This document shows, one piece after another, positions 1-11,702 of a stretch of DNA of 64,000 nucleotides. Every line of letters begins with the position of its first letter. Positions within the stretch are counted from its first letter, which is position 1. The notes under the pieces were generated by a model. It saw nothing but the letters and a program-made list of their open reading frames with translations, was not told where the DNA came from and did no database searches. Source of the stretch: Hemerocallis citrina. Its lineage: Eukaryota > Streptophyta > Magnoliopsida > Asparagales > Asphodelaceae. The translations under genes and the position numbers were made by a program. The DNA is taken from positions 45,258,283 through 45,322,282 of the forward strand of contig CM030366.1 in assembly GCA_017893485.1 (NCBI GenBank), read 5' to 3'.

Positions 1-284
1 TGTCTTGGCATACCGGGTTCGTATTCGATCTACACCTTCTTAGTTTGTTTGTAGATGGATATGTTCGTCGGTGTCTTGGCATACCGGGTTCGTATTCGAT
101 CTATACCCTCTTAGTTTGTTTGTAGATGGATATGTTCGTCGGTGTCTTGGCATACCGGGTTCGTATTCGATCTATACCTTCTTAGTTTGTTTGTAGATGG
201 ATATGTTCGTCGGTGTCTTGGCATACTGGGTTCGTATTTGATCTATATTATCTTTAGTTTTGTAGATGGATATAGTGTTATCCG
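1..284. repeat. 71-bp tandem repeat, four copies
   Basis: The phrase TGTCTTGGCATAC starts at 1, 72, 143 and 214, exactly 71 bp apart. The first three copies are nearly identical and the fourth (214-284) is degenerate. The array probably continues to the left of the window. An open frame across it is a by-product of the repeat and is not called as a gene. Confidence 0.9.
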
Positions 285-943
285 ATCTATGGCGTTATTG
301 GTGATCGATTGTTGGACATACATTGTGGTACTGAGAATTGTTGACAGTTGGACATATTCTGAGTTGTGAGGATTACTGTTTGTTCAGAACAGTCGACTGG
401 TTCATAAGACAGTCGACTGTACCGTACAGTTAAGCTGTACATATTTTGAGAGTGATTGATTGATACTTGATCGTTGGTATTGTTTCTTGACTCGGCTTCA
501 CTCATGTACTGGCCTATCGTTCTTGTTTCAGATTACATGTTCAGTTTATGTATTTTGTTCAGTACATGTTGCTTATGTTTATTTGTTGTTTATGTTTGTT
601 GTTTATATCACTCACACCATTTATGGCTGACCCCGTAGTTTTGGGGGTTAGGGTTCAACTCTAGCCTCACATGTTGCAGATTGCTTAGAATTAGAGGCTT
701 GGATGCTTGGGTTAGCTATAGAGGTTATGAGTATTATAATAGAGCCTTGTGTAAATTGTTGTAAGAAGAGTTTTGTAAAAGGAATTGTTGTAATTTAAAG
801 TGTTTGTATTTCCGCTGAAATGTTAAAGATTATTGTAATAATGATTTGAGTTTTTGGCTATGTATGTTGTTACATTGAAGTGGATCGCTGGGAAAGTGCC
901 ACGTATTTTCTAAGTTTAATATTTAGAAATTCGGGGCGCTACA
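1..943 (+). mobile_element. 3' part of an LTR (5' end outside window)
   Basis: The block ends in GGGGCGCTACA at 933-943, a typical 3' terminus of plant LTRs (TG...CA type). It is preceded by T-rich, TTGTAA-rich sequence of the kind seen around LTR polyadenylation regions. No coding sequence is recognisable. It contains the 71-bp tandem repeat at its left edge and one GTCGAC pair (392-397 and 412-417) embedded in CAGTCGACTG boxes. The terminus resembles that of the TRIM at 32834-33589 (GGGGCGTTACA on the minus strand), which carries the same pair, so the two may be related. Because the left terminus and the TSD lie outside the window, it could equally be a solo LTR or the end of a longer element. 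Confidence 0.5.
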
Positions 944-1127
944 GATCGGGTTGAGACCCCCCGAAGAGAAATTCCTCGGTTACATCTTTCCAACTTAGGG
1001 GAGGCTAGCTCAGATGTTTTTTAGCCATCACATCCTCCTCGGGACTCAAAACTGATTCGGCGTTCGCCCTCTTCAGCACCTCGTCTCTCCACCTTGTGGG
1101 AATCACCCACGATTCGCGACTGCGAAT

Positions 1128-3193
1128 AAGGAAGAATTTTTCTCCCCAAATGTAACCCCTCTTTCTGTTTATAAGAATTTGTACTTATTTTCATCTTCGT
1201 ATTATTGAAATTCAATTTTCTAGAGAAATCTTCCTGTTCTCCTAGAGCCATTGCTTTTATTTTGGAAATTTGATTAATTTGTTTGAACCCAAAATTCTAA
1301 TCCATACTATTGTTATTATTGTTTGATCTCTTTTTGTGAAACCCAACCCAATCTTGTTTATTTTCTGAACCCAAAGCCCATTCTAAACTAATCACAACTA
1401 ATCATAGCCTCCCCTATAATTGTTTATTTCTTTAATTTATTGTGAGCCCACATTTAAATCATATCTCTAGCCCAAGCTCACAAATCCAACCCAAACTAAC
1501 CCTAACCCACTCCCTATACTAACTGCATACACCTCTCTACTAATTACCCATGATCTAACTAACTACTCCCCCCCCCCCCCACCACACACACACACACTTA
1601 ATCTCCCGCATATTAATCCCTCCTAATCACAATCAGCCTAATAATCCTCTCTCTCTCTCTCTCTCTCTCTTCTTCTTCTTCTTCTTCTCCTTCTTCCTCT
1701 TCTTTCGATCCCGAACCCAACCGCAGCCTGTCTTCATCTCTCCTCCACCGCCCTCCACCACCCTCGACAACCTCGACCCTCGACTACCTCCTTATCTTCG
1801 ACCCGTAGTCGCTGTAACCTCCACCACTACATCCTTCTCGCCTGCACTCGACGACCTGCAACCCCGTCGCCATTGTCGTCAACCACTGCACCGAGTAGCC
1901 CCTACCCCCTTCCTCGACCTCGCGACGAACAAAATGCTACCACCGCATCTCCGCCTTCCACCATTGCCTCCGTAGCATGTCCTGCTCCACCGTCTCCGCC
2001 TACAACACCCGCTGCGTCCTTGAGCCAAAACACTAAGGCTGCCTCTCGACGCTTGTAGTCCCTACTGCTCTCCCTAGTGCCTCCACCATCTCGTCAGCAT
2101 CACCTTCACCTTCCTGAGCTCCTCCTACCTTGCCCTCGTAGCCGCTGCTGCACCACCTGCTCCTCCTCCTGCCATTGCCTAAGGAAGAATTTTTCTCCCC
2201 AAATGTAACCCTTATTTCCGTTTATACGAATTTGTACTTATTTTCATCTTCATGTTATTGAAATTCAATTTTTTAGAGAAATCTTCCTTCTCTCCTAGAG
2301 CCAAATTGCTTTTATTTTAGAAATTTGATTAATTTGTTTGAACCCAAATTTTTAATCCATACTATTATTATTATTGTTTGATCTCTTTTTTGTGAAACCG
2401 AACCCAATCTTGTTTATTTTGTGACCCAAAGCCCATTCTAAAATAATCACAACTAATCGTAGCCCCCCCCCTATAATTGTTTATTTTTTCATTTTATTGT
2501 GAGCCCACATTTAATCATATCTCTAGCCCAAGCTCACAAATCCAACCCAAACTAACCCTAACCCACTCCCTATACTAACTACATACACTTCTCCACTAAT
2601 TACCCATGATCTAACCAACTAACCCCCCCCCCCCAATCTCCCCCATATTAATCCCTCCTAATCACAATCAACCCAATAATCCTCTCTCTCTCTCTCTCTT
2701 CTTCTTCTTCTTCCTCTTCTTTCGATCCCGAACCCAACTGTAGTCTGCCTTCTTCTCTCCTCCACCACCCTCCACCATTAGCGACGACCTCGACCCCCGA
2801 CTGCCTCCTCGTCTTCGACCCGCAGTCGCTGCAACCTCTACCATTACAGCCTTCTCGTCTGCACTCGACACCCTGCAACACCAACGCCATTGTCATCCAC
2901 CACTGCACCGAGCAACCTCTACCCCCTTCTTCGACCTCGCAACCAACCAAGCGCCACCACCGTAGCACCTGCCTTCCACCGCTACAGCACCTCCTGCTCC
3001 ACCGTCTCTGCCTATAACACCCACTATGTCCTTGAGCCCGAACACCACCGCTGCCTCTCAATGCTTGCAGTCCCTAATGCTCTCCTTAGTGCCTCCACCA
3101 TCTCATCAGCATCACCTCCACCTTCCCGAGCTCCTCTGACCTTGCCCTCACCGCCGCTGCCGCATGACCTACTCCGCCCTCCTGCCATTGCCT
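1128..3193. repeat. Tandem segmental duplication, about 1.05 kb unit
   Basis: Unit 1 (1128-2180) and unit 2 (2181-3193) both start with AAGGAAGAATTTTTCTCCCC and both end at CCTGCCATTGCCT. They share the same order of blocks: an AT-rich stretch, CCCTAACCCAC, a poly-C run (about 1566-1580 and 2624-2634), a CT/TTC microsatellite, then a GC-rich Ser/Pro-coding stretch. Substitutions and small indels separate the copies. The open frames at 1873-2058 and 2890-3366 come from the same low-complexity stretch in each unit and have no recognisable domain, so no gene is called. Confidence 0.85.
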
Positions 3194-4367
3194 CACCACC
3201 ACCGCCTCGACCACATCCCCCACCCTCCCCACAGCTTATTGACTATGTTGTTGCTGTCGCACTTGTTGTAGTGTTGATGTTGCTCTCGCTATTCGTTGTC
3301 GTCGTCCCTTGTTGTTGTGCCGCTGTCACTTATGTGTTCTTTTCGCACGTGCAAACTTCGTTATAAGGCATGCACCTAGTACATTTTTATTGTTCCATAC
3401 AAGAATTTTATTTGACCTCCTGCAATTAGTATTTATATTTGGTTATCGTAATTGATCATTACCGTTCATGTTCATGAAAAGTGCTATTTATAAGTTTCAA
3501 TTGATTGAACCATCGTATTGTTATGCTTTGCAATCTCTCCATGGTTAAATCAGTTGTTATATATTGAATCGAATCAATCCATTTGCATATGTGATTCGAT
3601 GCCAATCAAAAGATTGTAAATACCAATTTTTATGTTTCTACCATGTTGTTTGTTATCAATCGTAGCGAGGTTTTGACCTAGTTGCTGTTTAAAACAACCA
3701 GAACTTTATAAATGAATTTTGTAGCCCTACGAATCTAGTTTTTGGAATTTCTTACGGATGCAGATTCTGAGTGTAGGCCGCAAGTTATCACACTTTTTTG
3801 TACTGTATGGTTTCTAATTTCCAAATTACTGTGTAGTAGCGTATCTTCTCGATTAACTAATTGAGAAACATCATGTTAATAGTAGAATAAAGAATTTATA
3901 ATGACTAGAATGTTACTGGACATGATTAGGATTCACTTTATTATTTTTATAAAAATTTTAGATGATTTTACTGCTAATTTATACATATAAAAACTTGACC
4001 CTATGTTGCTGCCAAAATACTAGACTAGTAAAGAATCAATTGTTAGACCTAGCTGCTGGGAACTGGTAGGGAGTCTAGTTTCTAGAATCTCTGACGGAAC
4101 TGATTTCGCTTTCCCGTAGCAGCGAGAAAGTCAGTTTCTGTGCATGAACGTTGCTATCCAGAATTGTAAATTTATGTTTTTAAAATAAAAACATGTTATT
4201 TTAGTATTTAATAATTGAATTGATACAGTAGATAGATGGAATGACTTTATATCATGTACTGCATGGTTTATTATTGCAACTGTTTCACTGATTATACCGA
4301 CTTCCTGTATACCAATTACATGTACACAACTAAATCACATTAAAAGAATGACTAGTCAGGGTAATAT
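3194..4367. other. Non-coding, AT-rich; no gene seen
   Basis: No open frame with a recognisable domain. Two stretches (about 3670-3790 and 4040-4150) are loosely similar to each other (both contain a GACCTAG phrase, then TCTAGTTT and a TCT..GACGGA-like run), suggesting old retroelement sequence. It may be part of the same LTR-like unit as 5873-6685, now separated by the solo-LTR candidate between them. Confidence 0.4.
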
Positions 4368-5872
4368 TGTTGGTGTATGCCGTAGACGCCAGTTGTGTAT
4401 TGACATTACTAGTTTACATTGTATCATAATATTTATTTCATATATGAGGCATTTCATTTATTGTGTTATTTATTGTGATTAGATGAACATAATAAAGTTC
4501 TTAGAATAGTTGGTTCAATACCATGGGATATCAAGTGCATAACTTGATTGTGAGATCCTATTGGTTGTAGTCAGAACACTATTCTTAAATATCCTTAGTC
4601 AAGTATAATTATGAATTAGGACAACAATAATACATAGAGACTAGTATGTGTGTAGACTGATGACCATATCTCACGGGTCATGGATATGAGATATCAAGTC
4701 TTCACATGGGTACATATTAGACTAATAATGTACTGCACTAACCCACAATGAGAAGGCTGTATGGGTCGTTATGTGAGTACCATAAGTGGTTCTCACAGTG
4801 ACCATAGTGTATGTAGTCCTTTGACTTGAAGTCACTACAGTTCCCCACATGAGAAGTTATATGTTTTAATGTCATCAAACGTTGCCTGTAATAAGGTGAT
4901 TATAAAGTCGACTATTGGATACACTACAAATCATGCAGAGGGATGTGAGTGACTTAGATAGGATTTGTCCTTCTTACATAATAGGAGCGATATGTATGGG
5001 CCCCTTGATTGAGTGAGACTGCAAAATGTATGGCCATGCTCAAATGGGTCAATATGAGATATTGAGCTCATTTGTTTTAGTATGTTATGAAGAAACCTAA
5101 GATTGAACTATACAAGGGTGACACGCTTTACGCCTTTTGGTCAATTAAGATATCTGGACAAAGGGACTAGACTACATGGTAACATTGGTTACAGATAGGT
5201 TATGTTTAATCACTGACATTCCTGTTAATTGAGTAGCAGTGATATATTGCTAGATACCACTCACAGTTTGTAATACTAGAATATGATTTTAGTATTACTG
5301 TCAACGTAACGAGAACCTACAGGGTCACTTACTTAGAATGGATCGAAATTGAAATTTTAAATTCATAAGCTAAATTTAATTGGGGATCCAAGTAAGACTT
5401 TGACTCCTAACATTGATTGGACATTTAATTAGATTAAATGGGCTGACTAAATTCAAAGGCCCACACAAATCCGAACCAAGTCAGATTGTGAGTCCAACAA
5501 CCTCATTACTCTCTTGGGGTTGATTTTCTGCAGCTATATATATGATACGTATCAGTGGAAAAGCATTCCATGAGAAAACCCTAGCCGTCACAGAAATTGT
5601 GAGAAAGAGAGATCGTGGAGAACATCCCCTTCCCACAGCTAGCACTACGGCATGAAGGAAAGCTTGATTTGATCAGTTTGTATGGATAGCATAGATGCAC
5701 AACAATATCACAATGCTTTGATCGACATTCATTGAAGACAGCAGATCCATCTTCAAGGTATAACTTCTAAACACGATTTATGGTTTTCGCAGGGATCCAT
5801 GGCTAGGTTTCGATATTTCTTTGTAATTTTTCCGCTGTGTATTTGATTTGAGACTACTATCGAAACCTAACA
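4368..5872 (+). mobile_element. Candidate solo LTR, about 1.5 kb
   Basis: The block starts TGTTGGTGTATG and ends AACCTAACA, giving TG...CA ends with short inverted termini (TGTTGG against TGTTAGG). Flanks are AATAT on the left and AATAA on the right, a possible 5-bp target duplication with one change. A TATA-like run (TATATATATGA near 5534) followed by an AAACCCTAGCCG leader and purine-rich sequence fits an LTR promoter and R region. No primer site or internal domain follows, hence solo LTR. Plus orientation is inferred from the TATA position. The imperfect duplication keeps confidence moderate. Confidence 0.45.
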
Positions 5873-6685
5873 AATAAGGGTACGACCTAGTAGTGGATAA
5901 TATAGGGAACTGTACTCGAAAGGGAGCTCGTGGTTTCCCTACCATTACTTAATAACTGAATGACTGAATGACTTAATGACTAAATAATTGAATAACTAAA
6001 TGACTGAATAACTGAATATGGTTTCCTGTCTACATGTTTTCCCGAGTACATGATCTATAGAATTTACCACTAGAGTCTAAATGTTCACATGTTTGTACGC
6101 ACCCGGACTTGTGGTATGGGACGCAGGATTGCGTGCATTAGTTAGGATTCATAAAAGATTGATAGACATAAGATTAATACTAAACACATGCATGACTCAT
6201 GATTACAGTTACACGTTACCTGTTACAAGTTACATGATTTCGGTTTACAAGATGACATGATTTCTGCTTATAAATCATGTTGCATGATCCTCGTTTATAT
6301 GTTGTATCTTCCCGTTACATGATTCCTTGTTCCCTGTTATATCCTTGTTCTTGTTCCCATTTTTCTTGTAATACTTGTGGCCTGTAGCTTGCTCTAATGG
6401 GTACCATTCATCTTTCTTTTGAGTTAATGTCATACAGATACAAGATGGGATACAGAAGAATCTTAGTAAACTGTTATTGCATTTTGTATTCTTCAGGTAT
6501 TTTGTAAATTCTTGTATTTCTGATATTGGTTATTGGATAATATTCTTGTCTATGTGATTATAATTGTATTAATGAGCTTACTGGTATTGTATAGCTTATG
6601 GATGTTATGAGTTGGCACACTGATATCATTCTCTGGGCCTTAGTTGCGTTCCCGTGTTTCCGTATAATGGGAAGCGGGGTGTGAC
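5873..6685. mobile_element. LTR-like fragment ending in GGGGTGTGACA
   Basis: The right end (GGGGTGTGACA at 6675-6685) is a common terminus of plant Ty3 LTRs. It abuts, at 6686, the reading frame of the gypsy-type transposon protein on the minus strand, so it looks like an insertion into that sequence. No protein is encoded. A small minisatellite lies inside (5951-6019). The left boundary is not defined. Confidence 0.35.
5951..6019. repeat. Minisatellite of about 8-bp GACTGAAT-like units
   Basis: Successive ACTGAATG, ACTGAATG, ACTTAATG, ACTAAATA, ATTGAATA, ACTAAATG, ACTGAATA and ACTGAATA units are seen, roughly eight degenerate copies. Confidence 0.8.
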
Positions 6686-7286
6686 ACCAAAATTTGATGG
6701 AGTCGGGATTATCAATCAACTTTACACCTCGACGAGGTGAGAGATAATATCTATATTCCGGCTTATTCTTCTGGTGAATCCGGTAAAGCCATCTAAGAAC
6801 ACTCAGTCGAGGCTCGATCCCCACCACTTGGCACTGCAGAACGAAGCCATTGACATGCCTCCACATGTTCGGCATATACTAAATCGGACTAAGGGAGTAC
6901 CACCTTAAAACTTCGATCACAAATGGCGAAAGAGGGAGACGAAGACCTACGAGGAAGGCATCAAATGGGAAGAAGCAAGTGTTGGGGGAGGTCGGCGAAC
7001 AAGCTCTGACACCCGGTCTCGGAAGGAGAAGGTCAAACTCCCTTAGAATCATAAAGCACTCTCGAATACGACCTAAATCTTCCTTCGAAAGTATCGATGA
7101 TATTTCGTCAACCTCAAAGTGTTGGCGCGGTTTGTTCTCCTTGTATGACGGTGTCATTTCGTATACCACTCTCGACAAAAGATCGGCTGAATAGTCCTGA
7201 ACTCTGCCAAGGTTTGTCAAAGGGTTCGAAAACCTACCTAACTCCCCCACTTCTCTTGTTCTCTCAACCACCATCTCTACGATCAC
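6686..7286 (-). pseudogene. Fragment of 'putative gypsy-type transposon' protein (PF04195-like)
   Basis: On the minus strand the translation from 7286 to 6686 carries a block beginning FFPFDAFLVGLRLPLSPF, then a WYSLSPI stretch, NMWRHVNGFVLQC and GIEPRLSVLRWLYRIH. This order matches the conserved core of the plant family annotated as putative gypsy-type transposon, found between or upstream of retrotransposon genes. One in-frame TAG (about 6879-6881) interrupts it just after SLSPI, at a place where the family usually continues. The frame then reads through KLIDNPDSIKFW until it meets the LTR-like terminus at 6685. It is a dead, truncated fragment. The family assignment is from motif memory without a search. 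Confidence 0.6.
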
Positions 7287-7399
7287 CGACTACACCACCT
7301 CCTTCCCCTTATCCAACCTCGGAGAGAGAATTAGTTGCCAATCTCCACCGTGGCTCGAAGGGGAGGTCTCGTCCCCCAAAGATACCAAACACATGTTTG

Positions 7400-7441
7400 A
7401 TAATATATATATATATATATATATAAACTAATATATATATA
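7400..7441. repeat. TA microsatellite
   Basis: An AT-dinucleotide run with a short interruption (AAACTAATATATATATAT) lies between the gypsy-type fragment and the plus-strand element to the right. Confidence 0.95.
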
Positions 7442-7714
7442 TTTTTACCTTGGTGTGACAGCTGTAGTTGGAAAAGATGGCCGAAAAGTGCAACGCCTAG
7501 CCGCGAACGCTAGTAGAGCCACCCGAGAGAAGGAAATTATTTTTAAGAGAGGGAAAGGGAGAATAAAGGAATAGGGGAGGGGGTTGGAGTTTTATAGAGA
7601 CAAGAGGCGTCGTTTTAGTTTCTTGGGCACCAAACTGTTGAAGAGGCCCACAATACTAAGAAGCCCAAATGACCATGAAGACTAAGCGACAAAAACAAAA
7701 ACAGGTGGGAATAC
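7442..7714. other. Unassigned retroelement-like sequence
   Basis: No coding frame recognised. A purine-rich stretch (about 7530-7600) precedes TTTTATAGAGACAAGAGG. It is probably internal sequence of the plus-strand element whose 3' LTR starts at 8952, but its left limit cannot be placed. Confidence 0.3.
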
Positions 7715-8435
7715 CAAACGAATGGTCAACAGTCAATGAGACATGTGTTACCCAACCGAACCACCTTCATCGTTCGGTGGTTGGCTCCAAGAAAACATGG
7801 CCCCGATCGTGAAATCACGCAAAAACCGTCGACTGGTCAACAGTCAATGGTCAACGGGACACGTGTCGCCCAGCTAAACGACCTTCATGGTTCGGTGACA
7901 GGCTCTGAACAAACATGCCCCCAATCATGAAATTACGCAAAAACCGTTGACTGGTCAATGGTCAATGGGACACGTGTTACCCAGCCAAACCATTTTCAAT
8001 GTTTGGTGGCAGTCTCTGAGCAAATGTGCCCCGATTATGAAATCACACAAAAACCATTGACTGATCAACGGTCAATAGGACACGTGTCACCCAACCGAAC
8101 CACCTTCATCGTTCGGAGTCAGGCTCCGAGCAAACTTACCTTCGATCGTGAAATCATACAAAAACTATTCACTAGTCAACGGTCAACGGGACAAGTATTG
8201 CCCAGCCAAACCACCTTCATGGTTCAGTGGCAGGATCTGAGTAAACGTGCCCCCGATCGTAAAATCACTCAAAAATCGTTGACTGGTCAACAGTCAACTA
8301 TGAACAGGACACGTGTTGCCCAGCCGAACCACCATCATCGTTCGGTGTCAAACTTCGAGCAAACGTGCCCCCAATCATCAAATCATGCAAAACGGTCAAC
8401 GGTCAACGGTTAACGGTCAATGAACACGTGTCATT
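7715..8435. repeat. Array of 110-119 bp units with G-box and W-box motifs
   Basis: Six or seven units repeat the order GGTCAACGGTCAA - GGACACGTG - CCCAGCCGAACCACCTTCAT - GTTCGGTG - TGCCCCCGATCG - AAATCACGCAAAAACCG. CACGTG cores lie at 7860, 7971, 8081, 8310 and 8425, with degenerate versions at 7741 and 8191. Spacing is 119, 111, 110, 110, 119 and 115 bp. Each unit also has several TTGAC/GTCAA cores, the W-box core bound by WRKY factors. Whether these act as regulatory sites is inference. Plus-strand open frames across the array are repeat artefacts. Confidence 0.85.
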
Positions 8436-8951
8436 TCCACCTCTTCTGACCGTTCGATCTTGATGATATTCGAGCTAATCACGATCAGCGCTCCGGATTG
8501 TGCGACGTCGCCACGTATTTAAATTAATTTATATATTTAATTATTAAATCAAATTAATTATTTATAAATTCTAAAAAATAATTAAAAATTCATACAAAAT
8601 TAATTAAAAATTCTAAAAATAATTATTAAATTCGGAAAAATATGTTCTGAAATTCTTTAAAATAATTATTAAATTAGAATAATTAATTGAAATATTTTGA
8701 AAATAAATTATTTCAATTCGAGAGTTGAATAAAAAATTTGAAAAATAAAAAAATCTCGAAAATTTGAAAAAATCAAAAAAATGACAAACTTCAAAATAAT
8801 TCTGAGTACTTTACCAACTCAGAAAAACACTGTTACACTCCGAGCGTGATTCAAACGTCCCCGAGAACTCCGATAAATTCTATAATCCATTTAAAACGGG
8901 GCGAACTACTCCTCAAATGCTGTGAAATTCAGTCTTCGGGAGTGGAGGCTT
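8436..8951 (+). mobile_element. Internal 3' region of a plus-strand gag-only LTR relative
   Basis: Read in reverse complement, this stretch resembles the sequence just inside the left LTR of the element at 10682-18901 (11259-11730): a GACGTGGC/GATCATGATC stretch, a long AATTAATTATT AT-rich tract, a segment with GTGTAACGGT and a block with GAACTCACTCTCCAGGAGTG before the LTR. It is therefore the internal sequence next to the 3' LTR of a related element lying in the opposite (plus) orientation. No protein is encoded. Confidence 0.55.
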
Positions 8952-9259
8952 GTGATATGGCTAAAAATAGAATAAAATCAGGACTATTCAAATCGGGCAT
9001 GAATCTTAAAGCTCTTAGGGGTAAAACAGTAATTTCAACTACAAACGTGTCCTTGAATGAAAATTGGGTATCTTTTAAGCCCGATAATCAAAAAACGGGT
9101 ATGCCTTACTAGGTCTGGGTGACAAACCCATTATAAATAAAGTCTGATCATTAAAAAGGCAATTTAAAATCATGATCATCCCTAAGAGCGGTTTAAAACC
9201 AAATCTCTTATTATGAGGAATTTAAACTTTGTTTTTTATCCAAAGACACCGAGAAGTAG
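8952..9259 (+). mobile_element. 3' LTR of gag-only relative, first half (split by CACTA)
   Basis: It starts TGATATGGCTAAAAATAG, the same start as the LTRs of the two gag-only elements (which read this way on the minus strand). It keeps the AATCTTAAAGCTC..GGGGTAAAACAG block and stops at the CACTA insertion. The second half resumes after the CACTA at 45952. Together the halves give an LTR of about 660 bp. Confidence 0.65.
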
Positions 9260-9720
9260 CACTACAACACACCCTATTTCTCGGCATTTTTTCGCCCATT
9301 CCCCGACATTTTTAAATGCCATAGTATCATGTACAGGCGTTTATGAAAACGCCGATGCAATTGCCACTGAAGCGAGCATCGCGGAATAGACGTGGTATAC
9401 ACCGGCGATTATACTAAACGCCGGTATTGGTTTAATATACACCGGTGTTCGTAAAATGCCGGTATATATGTATTTCAAAATGAGCTCTTTTTCCACTAAT
9501 ATCTTCCCCGGTGTTTTATAAACAACGCTCTATCGTAGTTCCCAGATAAAGATAACAATACACTGGCATTTTATAAACGCCGGTGTATATTATTGTCGTT
9601 TCCGCTGATACTTACACCGACGTTTACGAAACGCCGCTCTATCGTTTCCGCTGATACTTACACTGGCATTTTGTGAAATGTCGGTGTATGTTCTTTTAAT
9701 TTTTTTCCGGCCGAATATAC
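9260..9720. repeat. CACTA left terminus and subterminal repeats
   Basis: After the 10-bp terminus come at least ten variants of AAACGCCGGTGTAT and its reverse complement (for example near 9340, 9400, 9420, 9450, 9560 and 9630), often as back-to-back inverted pairs around TTTATAAA. In En/Spm-type elements such subterminal repeats bind the TNPA-type protein; here that role is inferred. Confidence 0.85.
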
Positions 9721-10433
9721 ATTAATTTTCAAAAAAGCAAAAATATAGTACAATTCAATTCACGATATCATTTCAATCACCTATAAACTAATTCACAAAT
9801 AATTCAACCAATTTCAGGCATATTAATGCAATTCACGATCAAACACAAGAATTAAGGATAATAAAGTGCCATACATTCCATTAATTATCCAAATTCACCA
9901 CATAATTCAGAATTTTCATAATATTCAACTATTACTTGACACAACAACAAAATACAATAACCCAATCCAGACTTGGCTGACCACTACAGCATACCCCTCG
10001 AGTCGCTTCAATTCTCATCAGTTGAATTTCCTTGATCTGCCCGACTCACATTTGATGGATTGATAGGGTCGCTCTATGTGGAAATTTTTTTTAATAAATA
10101 TCGATATAAACTATGCAAAAAATTACTTACAACACAAAACACTACCATTTCAACTATTCTATAATGAATCCAAGACACGCAGCAACTCAAATAACCTCTC
10201 AACCACCTCAACTCAAATCCTAACGAAAATCTATGGAAAAGATCAATTATATAATCCCAGAATGTTTATTACAGAAATAATTGTATAATGCAAGGGTATC
10301 AAAGTTTTTCCTACATTCAGCTCTTTTATGGGTCACCTCCTACTTTTAAGTTACCAACTGTCATATGTTCTCCTTCACTGATATCTATTCCATGTCATTC
10401 TTGTACCAGGTCATAGTAACTATGACTTTATTC
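9721..10433. other. CACTA interior, AT-rich, no gene recognised
   Basis: Open frames at 9866-10063 and 10076-10288 are AT-rich, lack a recognisable domain and are on the strand opposite to the CACTA genes. A piece near 10239-10290 is roughly the reverse complement of 38925-38965 near the other end of the element. Confidence 0.4.
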
Positions 10434-10681
10434 TTCCTGATAAGTACTCATGCGATATTTTTTCCGCATATTCAGTCTCAATTCTTTGAGTTTATCCTCA
10501 GTTGATAGTTTACCCAAGTTCTGTCAACTATACAAATAAAACATGAATGTAGTAGGAGAATGCAATGGGTAAAACAATATAACTGCTAGATTACCTAAAT
10601 GATCTTTTTCTAATTTCAGATCTTCTAAGAGCCATCTCTTTCGAATTAGCAACTAGTGTATTTTTCTTCTTCTTCTGTATC
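10434..10681 (-). other. Candidate 3' exons of a CACTA gene
   Basis: On the minus strand, 10681 to about 10594 reads IQKKKKNTLVANSKEMALRR and on to KRSF, followed by a GTAATC donor-like site. A second piece starts after a CAG acceptor near 10523 and reads NLGKLSTEDKLKELRLNMRK to a TAA near 10434. The charged, Lys-rich character suits the C-terminus of the Transposase_24-type protein, but no motif proves it. The upstream piece now lies right of the gag-only element, where the sequence CTGGATTAG (reverse of 18907-18915) could be its acceptor. Confidence 0.25.
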
Positions 10682-11258
10682 TGTTGCTGCTAATTTTGGA
10701 GTGGGAGCAAACAGATAGAATTTATGGATTCTTGGAGAAAACAATAAAACAAACCTGTTGACCTGTTGACCTTCACCAACTTGTTGACTTGGTCTCTTGC
10801 CGTTGCCGTGAACCTACAAAAAGTGCGAAACACCGGGATTGATCCAGTCGACGCACCCTCCGACGCTCAAGTCAGTAATCAGAAAAGATTATGAATGAGC
10901 GTTAACTGGCCAAAAATTGATTACCTATTAATGGTGGTGGATGGGGGGTATTTATAGCCGCCTTTGGGACCAGTTTTAGGAATAAAATCCCTAATTCCCA
11001 GTGAAAGGATAGAGCGAATCAGGGCCATTGATTAGGGACAATCATAAACCCTAATTCTATCCAGCTGGACTAGGTTTCTTGTGGGTTGGAACCCACACCC
11101 AGTTAAGGAAGATCCGCTCGTGGGTTATTGGGTTTTGAAGAAAACCCCAGTCCCCATTTCAGACCTGTTTGTAAATGAAATTACTGTTTTACCCCTGAGC
11201 TTTAAGATTCGTGCTCGATTTGAACCGTTCCGATTTAACCCTATTTTTAGCCATATCA
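10682..11258 (-). repeat. 3' LTR of copy A
   Basis: 577 bp, from TGTTGCTGCTAA to AGCCATATCA as read on the plus strand (TGATAT...CAACA on the element's strand). It contains a reverse-oriented TATA box (GGGTATTTATAGCC near 10947). It differs from the 18324-18901 LTR by scattered substitutions. Confidence 0.9.
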
Positions 11259-11671
11259 CGAGCCCCCCACTCCTGGAGAGTGAGTTCTACAGTCTTTGAG
11301 GAGTAGTTTTGTTGTTCTAATGGCGTACGAGATTTTATCGGTGTTCTTAAGGGAGTTGAATCTAGCTCGGGGTGTAACGGTAATTTTCTGAGCTTGTAAA
11401 ATGCCCAAAATTATTCTCAGATTTTTCTGGATTTTTTGTGATTTTTCCAGATTTTTCTGAATTTTTTCGAATTTTTTATTTAATTTTCGAATTAAATAAT
11501 TAATTATTGAAAAATTTAATTAATTATTCTAATTTAATAATTACTATTTTCAGAATTTAAAAATTATTTTCTGAATTAATAATTATTTTTAGAATTTTTA
11601 ATTAATTTTTTCCAATTTTTAAATATTTTTCCGATTTTTTAAATAATTAATTCGATTATTTTAATCAATAA

Positions 11672-11702
<31 letters not shown>

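Noticed and set aside
1490..1515. Telomere-like CCCTAACCC word
   Set aside because: Single occurrences (also near 2555), no tandem array.
1873..3366. Pro/Ser-rich open frames as genes
   Set aside because: Both come from the same low-complexity stretch of a duplicated repeat and have no domain or conserved start.
4909..4918. Lone GTCGAC at 4910 as part of the paired module
   Set aside because: No partner box 20-21 bp away and no CAGTCGACTG context.
7736..8413. Plus-strand open frames in the G-box array
   Set aside because: The frames follow the repeat, shift between units and encode no known motif.
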